From positions 1 to 47,037 of the forward strand of contig JASFYU010000087.1 of NCBI GenBank assembly GCA_045046905.1: a stretch of 47,037 nt of DNA, written 5' to 3'. The DNA comes from JASFYU01 sp045046905 (GTDB lineage: Bacteria; Bacteroidota; Bacteroidia; Flavobacteriales; Flavobacteriaceae). The translations under genes and the position numbers were made by a program. Below, piece by piece: positions 23,181 through 31,746 of the stretch (positions are counted from its first letter, which is position 1; every line of letters begins with the position of its first letter). The notes beneath the pieces were generated by a model. The model was not told where the DNA came from. It made no database searches and was given only the letters and a program-made list of their open reading frames with translations.

Positions 23181-24083
23181 ATGAATTGGAAGAATGTTTT
23201 ATTAATCGGAGCGGTTGTCATACTACCTGCCTCTATGATGGCTCAAGCGAACATCTTAAACGCTAAAAAGCCACAGGAGATAGGCCAGAAGACCGAAGCT
23301 CAAATAGCCTTGGACAATGATGCTCCTCTAAAGTATGGCTACGTGGATGACAGAGATATTCTTTGGTCCAAGACCATATGGGAGGTGATTGATCTCGATG
23401 AACGTGTCAATTTTCCGATGTACTATCCTACAGATACCATAGATATTGGTACTGATAGAAGATCCCTTTATGATGTATTGATAAAGAACATTAAAAACGG
23501 AAATTTGGATGAGGTGTATGTAGATTCATATTTTACCGAAAAAAGAATTTTCAGTGATTTGGAAGCTACCTTGCGAAAAGTAGATACTACCGACCTTGGT
23601 TATGAACAGATCAATGCCGGAGAAGAGGTCTCTGCTGAATATATAAACCAGAGAGATTTAACAGCAGCCGATATTGAAGAGTACCGTATCAAAGGAATGT
23701 GGTATTTTGACAAGCGCCAAGGAGAATTGAAGTACCGTTTATTAGGTATTGCTCCTGTTGCCCCTGATGTTAACTTTATCGACGATGAATCTATGGATCC
23801 ATCGGATGCCAAAGTAGAACTTTTCTGGGTGTGGTACCCAGGTGCCAGAGAAATCTTGCACAAGGCAAAGGTTTTTAACCAGCGCAATTCAGCGCAGCCC
23901 ATATCTTTTGATATGCTGCTGAACTCTCGAAGGTTTAATGGCGTCATCTACAGAGAAGATAATGTTCACGGAGATCGTCATATAAAGGACTATGTCGCCG
24001 AAAATGCATTGTTTCAATTGCTTGAGTCTGACCGTATAAAAGAGGTTATCAGAGATAGGGAACAAGATATGTGGTCCTATTAA
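23181..24083 (+). CDS. gldN: Gliding/T9SS ring protein GldN
   Basis: GldN (PorN) is a periplasmic protein that binds GldK in the secretion ring. It is 300 residues. The N-terminal signal peptide (VLLIGAVVILPASMMAQAN) is cleaved near AQA-N. Typical stretches include KYGYVDDRDILWSKTIWEVI, DLDERVNFPMYYP, IEEYRIKGMWYFDKRQGELK and WVWYPGAREILHKAKVFN. It is the last gene of gldKLMN and is followed by a strong terminator at 24119. Confidence 0.95.
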   Translation: MNWKNVLLIGAVVILPASMMAQANILNAKKPQEIGQKTEAQIALDNDAPLKYGYVDDRDILWSKTIWEVIDLDERVNFPMYYPTDTIDIGTDRRSLYDVLIKNIKNGNLDEVYVDSYFTEKRIFSDLEATLRKVDTTDLGYEQINAGEEVSAEYINQRDLTAADIEEYRIKGMWYFDKRQGELKYRLLGIAPVAPDVNFIDDESMDPSDAKVELFWVWYPGAREILHKAKVFNQRNSAQPISFDMLLNSRRFNGVIYREDNVHGDRHIKDYVAENALFQLLESDRIKEVIRDREQDMWSY

Positions 24084-24118
24084 AGATTTTATAATATTCC
24101 AATTCAATAATACTAAAA

Positions 24119-24150
24119 ACGCCCTGACAGAAATGTCAGGGCGTTTTTTT
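24119..24150 (+). terminator. Strong terminator after gldN
   Basis: A perfect 11-bp stem, ACGCCCTGACA (24119-24129) and TGTCAGGGCGT (24134-24144), has a GAAA tetraloop and a run of T to 24150. It marks the end of the gldKLMN operon. Confidence 0.92.
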
Positions 24151-24457
24151 ATGTGCCATGGTAGGGCAATCTGCGAACCCATTACATAAAATAGCAGTGG
24201 CTTTCGATGTCGTTTGTTCACAATAATTGGGGTAGGCGTACCCTCGAGAAGACCAAGGGCATAAGTTCGAACTCAGGTTATAACCCATTTTTTTTGTCAA
24301 TTCGAGTTTTAAAACGAGCGTTTAGAAACGCTAAATCAATACATTACTAATAAAAAGTGGTGAAAACGCGTATGATAAAAATGAAACAGATACTGAAGTA
24401 AAGTAAATAGTGTTGGCGTAGTTAGCAGTGAATAGTTGCTTTTGCTAACTTTACCGC
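24151..24457. other. Intergenic region without recognised features
   Basis: I see no gene. The word GTTCGAAC near 24269 recalls a tRNA T-loop, but the flanks do not pair. The last 100 bp are AT-rich and presumably hold the promoter of the FAD oxidoreductase gene. Confidence 0.4.
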
Positions 24458-25501
24458 ATGATTGACTATATAATCGTTGGCCTTGGTTTGGCAGGTGTCT
24501 CCTTCTGTGAACAACTGGAGCGAAACGATAAGACATTTAAGGTTATCAATGATGACTCTCAAACTTCGTCGAAAGTAGCTGGCGGAATGTACAATCCTGT
24601 TATTCTAAAACGGTTCACATTGGCATGGATGGCCAAAGAACAATTGGAGATTGCCCTACCTTTATATTGCGGACTTGAAAGAAAATTACAGACGAAATTT
24701 AATTATACGATTCCGGTGCTGCGTAGGTTCGCTACAATGGGTGAGCAAAACCTTTGGTTCGAGGCCTCAGACAAAGCAGGCTTAGACTATTTTTTATCTG
24801 ATGAGATTCTTGCGAATAAAAATGTAGCTATAGATGCGCCCTTTGGTTATGGGCAAGTATTGTATACGGGTAGGATCGATACCAAGAAATTACTATCGAC
24901 ATTCGGTGAATATCTGTTGAAACAAAATAAGTTGATTGAGGAAACTTTTGATTATGATGCACTGCGAATTGAAGAGGGCCATGTGGAGTATAAATCAGTT
25001 AAGGCCAAGCGCATAGTTTTTGCCGAAGGTTTTGGGCTTAGAAAGAACCCGTATTTTAAGTACCTTCCTTTACAGGGCACAAAGGGCGAACTCTTAACTA
25101 TCAGGGCTCCGAGCCTCAAAGAGGCCAATGTGATTAAGGCCTCTGTTTTCAGTATTCCTTTAGGAGATGACCTCTATAGGGTTGGGGCGACCTATAAATG
25201 GAAGGATAAGACCAACCTGCCCACAGAAGAAGCAAAAGAAGAACTACTTGCAAAATTGAATGCTTTTTTACGATGTGATTATGAGGTGGTGGATCATGTA
25301 GCAGGTATACGCCCAACAGTCACAGATAGAATGCCTTTGGTAGGTAGGCATCTTGAGCATAAAAACCTGTACGTATTGAACGGTTTTGGGTCTCGGGGGG
25401 TAATGGTAGGCCCTTATGCCGCCAAACAGTTGTTCGATGCTATTGAACACCGTATCCCTATCAATAAAAAAATGAACATTGAACGCTTCGCCATACATTG
25501 A
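24458..25501 (+). CDS. FAD-dependent oxidoreductase, D-amino-acid-oxidase (DAO) family
   Basis: The protein is 347 residues and cytoplasmic. The N-terminal dinucleotide-binding motif is YIIVGLGLAGVSFCEQLE (GxGxxG, residues 8-13). The DAO pattern continues with SSKVAGGMYNPVILKRF, VFAEGFGLRKNPYF, LQGTKGELLTI, YRVGATYKWKD and the C-terminal FAD contact GFGSRGVMVGPYAAKQL. Family members oxidise amino or imino acids, and MnmC-C-like tRNA enzymes have the same fold. The substrate is unknown. The stop codon overlaps the TTG start of the next gene, so the two are translationally coupled. Confidence 0.85.
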   Translation: MIDYIIVGLGLAGVSFCEQLERNDKTFKVINDDSQTSSKVAGGMYNPVILKRFTLAWMAKEQLEIALPLYCGLERKLQTKFNYTIPVLRRFATMGEQNLWFEASDKAGLDYFLSDEILANKNVAIDAPFGYGQVLYTGRIDTKKLLSTFGEYLLKQNKLIEETFDYDALRIEEGHVEYKSVKAKRIVFAEGFGLRKNPYFKYLPLQGTKGELLTIRAPSLKEANVIKASVFSIPLGDDLYRVGATYKWKDKTNLPTEEAKEELLAKLNAFLRCDYEVVDHVAGIRPTVTDRMPLVGRHLEHKNLYVLNGFGSRGVMVGPYAAKQLFDAIEHRIPINKKMNIERFAIH

Positions 25502-26376
25502 ACAAGAAAGCTACATATGGTATTGTGTTTGGGGCCATTATGGCTGGCGCTAGTGGTGTGATTATTAAAAACATTGATAGCTTGAATGCTACGTCTATAG
25601 CATGGTTTCGTACCGTGGTGCCCACAGTCATTGTTTTAATATGGATGATGGTTAACCGTATAAGGCCCTTTCATGGAAATTATATAAAAATGACGATCGG
25701 TGGCCTGATCAATACCCTGAGAATCTATCTGTACCTTATCGCCTTTATATATACGTCGATAGGTAATGCCGTTATACTTTTTTATACCTGGCCTATACTC
25801 GTTGGTGTTTTAGGGTTTTTGTTTTTAGGAGAGAAAATAGATAAATATCAATCAGCACTTTTAGGGCTGACTTTTTTGGGTATTATTCTGGCTTATTCAG
25901 ACAAGGCTTTCAGTTTTGAAAATCAAGACTTTTTAGGAATGATGGCCGCCCTCGGAGCCGCTTTTTTCAATGCGGTAACCGTAGTGTTGTTCAAATCTGA
26001 AGTCAAGAACTACCGTAATTTTGAAATGTTATTCTATCAGAATTTCTTAGGAGTCTTTATCTTCTTACCCTTTTTTATATGGGGTTTTGACGATGCGAAA
26101 ATAGGTGATATGGGTCTTGGATCACTATACGGACTAATGGCAGGAATCGTAGTTTTCGGATTGTTTTTTTACGGTTTAAAATATTTAAAGGCGGCAACGG
26201 CCTCTACCTTGATGTATATCGAGGTCGTGGGCGCAATTATTTATGGGTATTGGTTCTTTGGCGAGGTGTTGAGTACTAATATGATCCTAGGCGGACTTCT
26301 GATTATGACAGGTAATTTTCTGCTTATTCGGCTGAATAGTAAGAAACAAGTGGAAAATAATCACAAACAATCCTGA
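25498..26376 (+). CDS. DMT-superfamily (EamA) membrane transporter
   Basis: The 292 residues form about ten transmembrane helices in two EamA repeats (about 3-125 and 145-280). The opening is YGIVFGAIMAGASGVIIKNI. The end of each repeat has the typical pattern (VGVLGFLFLGEKIDKYQSAL and GAIIYGYWFFGEVLSTNMIL). Such proteins export metabolites or drugs. The only start that fits is a TTG at 25498, overlapping the preceding TGA stop. The gene is convergent with the DUF983 gene. Confidence 0.88.
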   Translation: MNKKATYGIVFGAIMAGASGVIIKNIDSLNATSIAWFRTVVPTVIVLIWMMVNRIRPFHGNYIKMTIGGLINTLRIYLYLIAFIYTSIGNAVILFYTWPILVGVLGFLFLGEKIDKYQSALLGLTFLGIILAYSDKAFSFENQDFLGMMAALGAAFFNAVTVVLFKSEVKNYRNFEMLFYQNFLGVFIFLPFFIWGFDDAKIGDMGLGSLYGLMAGIVVFGLFFYGLKYLKAATASTLMYIEVVGAIIYGYWFFGEVLSTNMILGGLLIMTGNFLLIRLNSKKQVENNHKQS

Positions 26377-26417
26377 GGCTCTTTCTTAGGAAGTATGATT
26401 AAAATTGAATAAAAGCT

Positions 26418-26837
26418 TCAGTTGGCTGATGTCTTCGGCTTGTAACTGACGAAAAAATTAATCCAAATATTTCGCGACAGTCTAACAATTACCGGCATAA
26501 AAACAATCATAGTAGTGACAATGGCTATAAAGCTCGACATTAATGACATTCCAAAGAATAAAAAGGTAATCACAAAGGCCGCTAGTGAAAAGGCAATGCC
26601 AACACCATAACTGACATACATAGCACCGTAGAAGAAAGAAGGTTCCATCTTATATTTGGTGCTACAATGAGAACATCGCTCGTGCATTTTGAATAAATTT
26701 CCTAATCTGTAGGGGTTTTTGTCCAAATACATGCTTTCTTCATGACATTTCGGACAACTTCCTGTTAAAATGCTGTAGAGTTTGTTTCCTTTTTTTAACA
26801 TTTGCAAAAGTTTTGGCAAAAATACATTTTTGTCCAC
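26418..26837 (-). CDS. DUF983 family membrane protein
   Basis: The 139-residue protein has two CxxC pairs, GSCPKCHE and ERCSHCSTKYK, forming a probable zinc ribbon at about 28-64. Two transmembrane helices follow (about 73-95 and 99-120), with EPSFFYGAMYVSYGVG between ribbon and membrane, the DUF983 signature. Function is unknown. The start is 28 bp from the divergent ABC-F gene. Met13 (MLKKGNKLYS) is an alternative start. Confidence 0.85.
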   Translation of the reverse strand: MDKNVFLPKLLQMLKKGNKLYSILTGSCPKCHEESMYLDKNPYRLGNLFKMHERCSHCSTKYKMEPSFFYGAMYVSYGVGIAFSLAAFVITFLFFGMSLMSSFIAIVTTMIVFMPVIVRLSRNIWINFFVSYKPKTSAN

Positions 26838-26865
26838 GTATTAAACGTAACAATCATCACAAAGA

Positions 26866-28782
26866 ATGCTAAATATACACAGCCTTTCGGTTTCCTTCGG
26901 AGGGGAATATTTGTTTGAAAAAATATCATTTCGTCTCAATGGGGGAGACCGTGTTGGTCTTATAGGAAAGAACGGAGCGGGTAAGTCGACCTTATTGAAA
27001 TTGTTGTCCAAAGATATGCCCCTCGATTCAGGGACCATAGCCATGGAAAAAGACATCAAAATAGGTTTCCTTAGACAAGACATCGATTTTGAGCAGGGCA
27101 GAACGGTATTAGAGGAGACCTATCAGGCTTTTGAGGAAATAAAGGCCTTGGAGTTGAGGTTAGGTGATATCAATCATCAATTGGCCGAACGCACCGATTA
27201 TGAAAGTGAGGGCTATCATCAGTTAATGGTAGATTTGAATGACGTTACCCATCTCTACGAAATTATAGGAGGATACAACTATCAGGGTGAAACTGAAAAA
27301 ATACTTCAAGGGCTAGGTTTTAAAAGAACCGATTTCGATAAAAAAACAGATACTTTTTCCGGTGGTTGGCGAATGCGGATTGAGTTGGCGAAACTTTTAT
27401 TGCAAAGTAATGATGTATTGTTGCTCGATGAGCCTACGAACCATTTAGATATAGAATCTATTATTTGGCTTGAACAGTTTCTTAAAAATTATTCAGGTGC
27501 GGTGGTAATAGTATCTCACGATAAGATGTTTTTAGATAATGTGACCAATAGAACCATAGAGATTTCCTTGGGCCGTATTTACGATTATAATAAACCCTAT
27601 ACCGAGTATTTGAAGCTTCGCAATGAAATGAGGCAACAACAATTGAACGCCCAAAAGAATCAGGAAAAAGAAATTCAACAAGCAGAACGCCTAATTGAAA
27701 AGTTTCGGGCAAAGAGCACCAAGGCATCTATGGCGCAGTCGCTGATTAAGAAATTGGACAAAATAGAGCGAATCGAGGTCGATGAAGATGATAATAGTGT
27801 GATGAACCTTCGGTTTCCTATCTCGATAACACCAGGAAAAGTGGTTGCTGAGATTGAAAACCTGTCTAAAAGCTATGGCGACAATCATGTACTTCAGAAT
27901 ATTAATCTTTTGGTGGAGCGCAATAGCAAGACCGCCTTTGTGGGTCAGAACGGGCAGGGCAAATCTACTTTAGCGAAAGTGATGGTGGGTGAGCTTGATT
28001 ATCAGGGTCATCTGAAGCTTGGGCACAACGTGCAAATAGGCTATTTTGCTCAAAACCAAGCGGAGTATCTAGATGGGTCGAAGACCGTTTTAGATACTAT
28101 GATTGATGCTGCCAATGAAAAGAACAGGAGTAAGGTACGTGACATTTTGGGGTCTTTTCTTTTTAGGGGCGATGAAGTAGAGAAATATGTTAAGGTACTA
28201 TCAGGAGGGGAGCGCAATCGATTGGCTTTGGCGAAAATGTTACTTCAACCCTTTAATGTATTGGTTATGGATGAACCGACCAATCACCTCGATATAAAAT
28301 CAAAAAGTGTATTGAAACAAGCACTGCAAAACTTTGAGGGTACTTTGATTTTGGTTTCGCATGATAGAGACTTTCTTCAAGGATTGACCAATAAAGTGTA
28401 CGAATTTAAGGACAGGAAGATAAAAGAATATTTGGGTGATATTGATTTTTATCTTGAACAACGCAAGGTGGAAGATTTTAGGGCAATAGAAAAAACCCAA
28501 GAAAAGTCAAAAAAGAAAACCAAGGTCAAGAATAAGGGGGTTTCCTTTCAAGATCAAAAAAAGTCAAAGTCACTAAAGAACAAATTAAGTGCCGTTGAAA
28601 GCTCTATATCAGCGCTTGAAAAAGATATTTCCGATATCGACCATGATTTACTTATGCAATATGATACCACTATTGCTAGGCCTAATTTTTTTGAAAACTA
28701 TCAGAACAAGAAAAAAGATTTAGATGAGTTAATGAAGAATTGGGAACAAATCACTGTAGCTTTGGAGCAAATAGATTTGTAG
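26866..28782 (+). CDS. ABC-F family ATPase (Uup-like)
   Basis: The 638-residue protein has two ATP-binding cassettes and no membrane part. Cassette 1 has Walker A GKNGAGKST, signature FSGGWRMRIELAKLLL and Walker B LLLDEPTNHLDIE. Cassette 2 has GQNGQGKST, LSGGERNRLALAKMLL and LVMDEPTNHLDIK. The inter-cassette linker (about 235-310) is charged and helical. A C-terminal coiled coil (about 540-638) is typical of Uup-type members that bind DNA or ribosomes. ABC-F proteins act on the ribosome as translation factors or protect it from antibiotics. This one looks like a housekeeping member. Confidence 0.92.
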   Translation: MLNIHSLSVSFGGEYLFEKISFRLNGGDRVGLIGKNGAGKSTLLKLLSKDMPLDSGTIAMEKDIKIGFLRQDIDFEQGRTVLEETYQAFEEIKALELRLGDINHQLAERTDYESEGYHQLMVDLNDVTHLYEIIGGYNYQGETEKILQGLGFKRTDFDKKTDTFSGGWRMRIELAKLLLQSNDVLLLDEPTNHLDIESIIWLEQFLKNYSGAVVIVSHDKMFLDNVTNRTIEISLGRIYDYNKPYTEYLKLRNEMRQQQLNAQKNQEKEIQQAERLIEKFRAKSTKASMAQSLIKKLDKIERIEVDEDDNSVMNLRFPISITPGKVVAEIENLSKSYGDNHVLQNINLLVERNSKTAFVGQNGQGKSTLAKVMVGELDYQGHLKLGHNVQIGYFAQNQAEYLDGSKTVLDTMIDAANEKNRSKVRDILGSFLFRGDEVEKYVKVLSGGERNRLALAKMLLQPFNVLVMDEPTNHLDIKSKSVLKQALQNFEGTLILVSHDRDFLQGLTNKVYEFKDRKIKEYLGDIDFYLEQRKVEDFRAIEKTQEKSKKKTKVKNKGVSFQDQKKSKSLKNKLSAVESSISALEKDISDIDHDLLMQYDTTIARPNFFENYQNKKKDLDELMKNWEQITVALEQIDL

Positions 28783-28888
28783 GAACAAGTAAAATATGAA
28801 ATATTTTTCCTACACCACATAATATCTCACTTTCGCAACAAAAAAGGGCGTTTTATCGAATATTTTTGATTTGAAGCTATTATTTAAC

Positions 28889-28912
28889 GTAATTCGTAGT
28901 GTAATTCGTAGT
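28889..28912 (+). repeat. Perfect tandem duplication of 12 bp
   Basis: GTAATTCGTAGT occurs twice in a row, upstream of the preferred start of the LRR gene. It would lie in the promoter or leader. A slippage duplication is the simplest reading. Confidence 0.6.
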
Positions 28913-28924
28913 AAATCATTGAAT

Positions 28925-29854
28925 ATGTACCCTCGAAATTTTGTGAAAGATTCAAAACTGTTTTCCTTAAAAAGAATTAGTACTTTGGTAATGCTGTGTT
29001 TCTTTACTATTAACACAATTTCTGCTAAAATTCCTAAAGAGGAGAAGAAGGCTTTGCTCGACTTATATAGGAGTACCAATGGGGCGCATTGGGTCAAAAA
29101 ATGGAATTTAAATGCCCCAGTTTCAAAATGGTACGGTGTGAAGATCAAAGATGATCATGTCGTCGAAATAAATTTGTTCAGGAACAACCTCATGGGTAAG
29201 ATTCCAGAGAGTATGAACAAACTTAGCTACCTCAAAGTGCTTAACCTGGCCTTTAACAATATTACCGGTGAACTACCTGAAAATATTATGCTTTTGAGTC
29301 AATTGAAGATTTTAAAGTTAGAAATGAACCGGTTGACGGGGCCCATTCCGAATGCTATCGGAAAATTGAAAAATTTAGAAGAACTTACACTATTCAATAA
29401 TTTCATATCAGGGCATATACCAAATAGTATTGGAGAGATTAGCAAGCTCAAGGTTTTAAACTTATCGAGTAACAATATAATTGGTCGAATTCCAACAGCA
29501 TTGGGTAATCTTGTCCAATTAGAGAGCTTAGGTTTGTTTGAAAACTCCTTGTATGGAGAAATACCTTCTGAGATGGGAAATCTAAGCAAGTTACGAGAAC
29601 TAGTTTTGGCGAACAATCAATTGGGGGGCGATATACCAGTAGAATTTGGGCAACTCGCGAGTCTTGAGGTTTTACAGATTCAAAACAACCAATTTAATTC
29701 TTTCGAGAACTTGCAAATGATGGATTCTCGTCAGTTTTTGGCTTTTGATTATGACGGTTTTAATAAAGAAGATAATAAGGCAGGTTTTAAAGAAATCAAT
29801 TTCAACAAAACTAGAATGGCCGATACAAAGTTTGAAGATGAGGATAATGATTAG
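28925..29854 (+). CDS. Secreted leucine-rich-repeat protein, plant-type LRR
   Basis: After a signal-like segment (LKRISTLVMLCFFTINTISA) comes an N-terminal cap (KALLDLYRSTNGAHWVKKWN) and about seven 24-residue repeats of the plant type, LxxLxxLxLxxNxLxGxIPxxIG, for example LKVLNLAFNNITGELPENI, LEELTLFNNFISGHIPNSIG and LESLGLFENSLYGEIPSEMG. Such proteins mediate binding at the cell surface. I prefer the ATG at 28925. The frame stays open upstream to a TTG at 28871. No T9SS C-terminal sorting domain is evident, and the acidic tail ends in FEDEDND. Confidence 0.85.
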   Translation: MYPRNFVKDSKLFSLKRISTLVMLCFFTINTISAKIPKEEKKALLDLYRSTNGAHWVKKWNLNAPVSKWYGVKIKDDHVVEINLFRNNLMGKIPESMNKLSYLKVLNLAFNNITGELPENIMLLSQLKILKLEMNRLTGPIPNAIGKLKNLEELTLFNNFISGHIPNSIGEISKLKVLNLSSNNIIGRIPTALGNLVQLESLGLFENSLYGEIPSEMGNLSKLRELVLANNQLGGDIPVEFGQLASLEVLQIQNNQFNSFENLQMMDSRQFLAFDYDGFNKEDNKAGFKEINFNKTRMADTKFEDEDND

Positions 29855-29952
29855 TTGAGTTTAATTTTTTGGTTAAAAAAGTTAAGGGAGAAGCCAAGGT
29901 GCATCTCCTTTTTTTTGCTTAAACTAAAGGTTGATTTAGGATAGATTTAACA

Positions 29953-29972
29953 TTAGTTGCATGTGCAACTAA
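29953..29972 (+). promoter_or_regulatory. MarR-type operator
   Basis: TTAGTTGCATGTGCAACTAA is an inverted repeat with 9-bp arms around TG, a layout close to known MarR-family sites (TTGC-n-GCAA). It is followed by TAGTTTCG (29983-29990), one mismatch from TAnnTTTG, and the marR ATG at 29996. Autorepression is the likely mode. Confidence 0.8.
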
Positions 29973-29995
29973 TTGTTTTTCCTTAGTTTCGCTAA

Positions 29996-30460
29996 ATGAA
30001 ATCGAAGGGGTGTATTAGTGATTTTGAAAATTCTCTTGCCCCTTGCTTAGGTAAAACTGAAAAAGTGGTGGGCTACTATCTACAGGAAGCCTTCCATTCT
30101 GCAAATTTAGATTTGACCAAAGAGCAAATGATTGTGCTAATAAAACTCCACCTAAAAGATGGCTTGAACCAGAATGAATTGGCAATGTTGACCTATCGAG
30201 ACAAGTCTTCTCTTGCGCGCTTATTGTCGAAAATGGAGAGAAAAAATTATATCGTAAGAAAACAGAATAACGAAGATAAACGAATCAATGAAATATTTTT
30301 GACTGATGATGGAAGGTCTATTTTTAAGCGTAGTAAGCTTGTTGTCGAAGGTCTTAGAGCAATTATGGAAGAAGATATTTCAGAAGTAGATAAACAGAGG
30401 GTAATTCAAATCCTAAAAAAAGTTCAATTCAATTTAACGGCTAGAAGAGGAGCATTGTAA
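29996..30460 (+). CDS. MarR-family transcriptional regulator
   Basis: The 154-residue winged-helix protein has helices LTKEQMIVLIKLHLKDGLNQ and ELAMLTYRDKSSLARLLSKM (recognition helix), then the wing MERKNYIVRKQNNEDKRINE, which carries the DxR motif of MarR proteins. It heads the efflux operon and has a palindromic operator 24 bp upstream, so it probably represses itself and the RND genes until a ligand is bound. The ligand is unknown. Confidence 0.92.
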   Translation: MKSKGCISDFENSLAPCLGKTEKVVGYYLQEAFHSANLDLTKEQMIVLIKLHLKDGLNQNELAMLTYRDKSSLARLLSKMERKNYIVRKQNNEDKRINEIFLTDDGRSIFKRSKLVVEGLRAIMEEDISEVDKQRVIQILKKVQFNLTARRGAL

Positions 30461-30592
30461 CCAACATTATAAGAAAAATAATATCATCGATTTTAAACGC
30501 GCTCAATTAATTAGAACCGTTTTTTCTTCCGCAAAGATTGTTGAAACCAAAGAGGCCTTAAACCAAAAGCAGAAAAGGCAGTCAAACTAGTA
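30458..30592 (+). pseudogene. Degenerate duplicate of the 5' end of the RND adaptor gene
   Basis: This 135-bp stretch resembles the next 135 bp. TAACCAACATTATAAG here corresponds to TAACCAACATTATGAG at 30593, then AGAAAAATAAT with diverged hydrophobic codons, and finally CCTTAAACCAAAAGCAGAA against CCTTAAGCCAAAAGCAGAA. The start codon position reads ATA, and stop codons have accumulated. It is a tandem duplication whose first copy has decayed, and it leaves a 143-bp gap between marR and the adaptor. Confidence 0.75.
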
Positions 30593-30603
30593 TAACCAAC
30601 ATT

Positions 30604-31746
30604 ATGAGAAAAATAATTTTATCAGTTTTAGGTATTCTATTAATCATTGTGGCCGTTTTCCTTGCCAAGATGATAGTGGATAGTAAAACAAGCCTTAAGC
30701 CAAAAGCAGAAAAGGTGATTAAAACGGTATTTACAGCGGTGGTTCACAACGGTACCGTGCCCATAGTGGTGCCTACTAATGGAAATTTAAGGGCAAAACG
30801 TCGTGTTGAACTGTATGCTGAGGTGCAAGGAGTATTTAAATTGGGTAACAAGCTCTTCAAGGAAGGGCAGTCGTATAGGGCAGGGGAGACGATCATCAGA
30901 ATTGATGCTTTGGAATATTCGGCCAGCGTACAATCTGCTAAAAGTAGTTTATACAATCAGCTGACCTCAATAATGCCCGATTTACGATTAGACTATCCAG
31001 ATATTTTTCCGAAGTGGCAAGCCTATCTTAGCGAGTTTGACATGAACAAAAGCATTCCTGAGCTACCTGAAATGACTTTAGAAAAAGAAAAGTTCTTTAT
31101 TTCTGGACGTGGAATCTTCACGGGCTACTATACGGTTAAAAACTTAGAACAACGATTGGCTAAATATAGGATTTCGGCACCTTTTAAAGGTATTCTTACC
31201 GAGGTTTTGGTTACTGAGGGAAGCCTGGTGAGAGCGGGTCAAAAACTGGGAGAGTTTATAAATACCGATGTGTATGAGCTTGAAGTGGCTGTAGGTAAGG
31301 CTTATAGCGATTTGTTGACCATTGGTGAGAAGGTAGCCTTGATCGACTTGGACAGAACAGGAATATATACGGGCAAGGTAAGCCGTATCAATGGCAGGGT
31401 GGATCAAGCTTCTCAGACGATTAGAGTATATATAGAAATACATGACAATAGGCTTAGAGAAGGCATGTATTTAGAGGCGAACTTAGATGCCAAGGAAGAG
31501 ACCAATGCTATCGAGATTGATCGAAGTCTGTTGCTTGACAATAATAAGATTTTTGTGGTTAGAGATTCTATTTTGGATGTAATAGATGTGAATCCCGTAT
31601 TTTTTACCAATAAAAAAGTAGTGCTCAAAGGTGTGCCAGAAGGTATTCGTATTATTGAAAAACCTCTTGCCGGGGCATATGTGGGCATGTTGGTAAAGGT
31701 TTTTGAAGAAAACGAAGTTATTAATACATCCAATTCTAAGGAATAA
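30604..31746 (+). CDS. RND efflux adaptor (membrane fusion protein)
   Basis: This periplasmic adaptor links an RND pump to a TolC-type channel. It is 380 residues. An N-terminal membrane anchor (IILSVLGILLIIVAVFLAKM) is followed by the lipoyl/barrel-sandwich half RRVELYAEVQGVFKLGNKLF. A short hairpin is unlike the long coiled coil of AcrA. The second lipoyl half is YRISAPFKGILTEVLVTEGS, and the beta-barrel and membrane-proximal domains include GKVSRINGRVDQASQTIRVY. Its TAATG stop overlaps the pump start, so they are co-translated. Confidence 0.92.
   Translation: MRKIILSVLGILLIIVAVFLAKMIVDSKTSLKPKAEKVIKTVFTAVVHNGTVPIVVPTNGNLRAKRRVELYAEVQGVFKLGNKLFKEGQSYRAGETIIRIDALEYSASVQSAKSSLYNQLTSIMPDLRLDYPDIFPKWQAYLSEFDMNKSIPELPEMTLEKEKFFISGRGIFTGYYTVKNLEQRLAKYRISAPFKGILTEVLVTEGSLVRAGQKLGEFINTDVYELEVAVGKAYSDLLTIGEKVALIDLDRTGIYTGKVSRINGRVDQASQTIRVYIEIHDNRLREGMYLEANLDAKEETNAIEIDRSLLLDNNKIFVVRDSILDVIDVNPVFFTNKKVVLKGVPEGIRIIEKPLAGAYVGMLVKVFEENEVINTSNSKE

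Noticed and set aside
24255..24300. Possible tRNA remnant around GTTCGAAC
   Set aside because: The flanks do not form a T-stem, and no acceptor or anticodon arm can be drawn.
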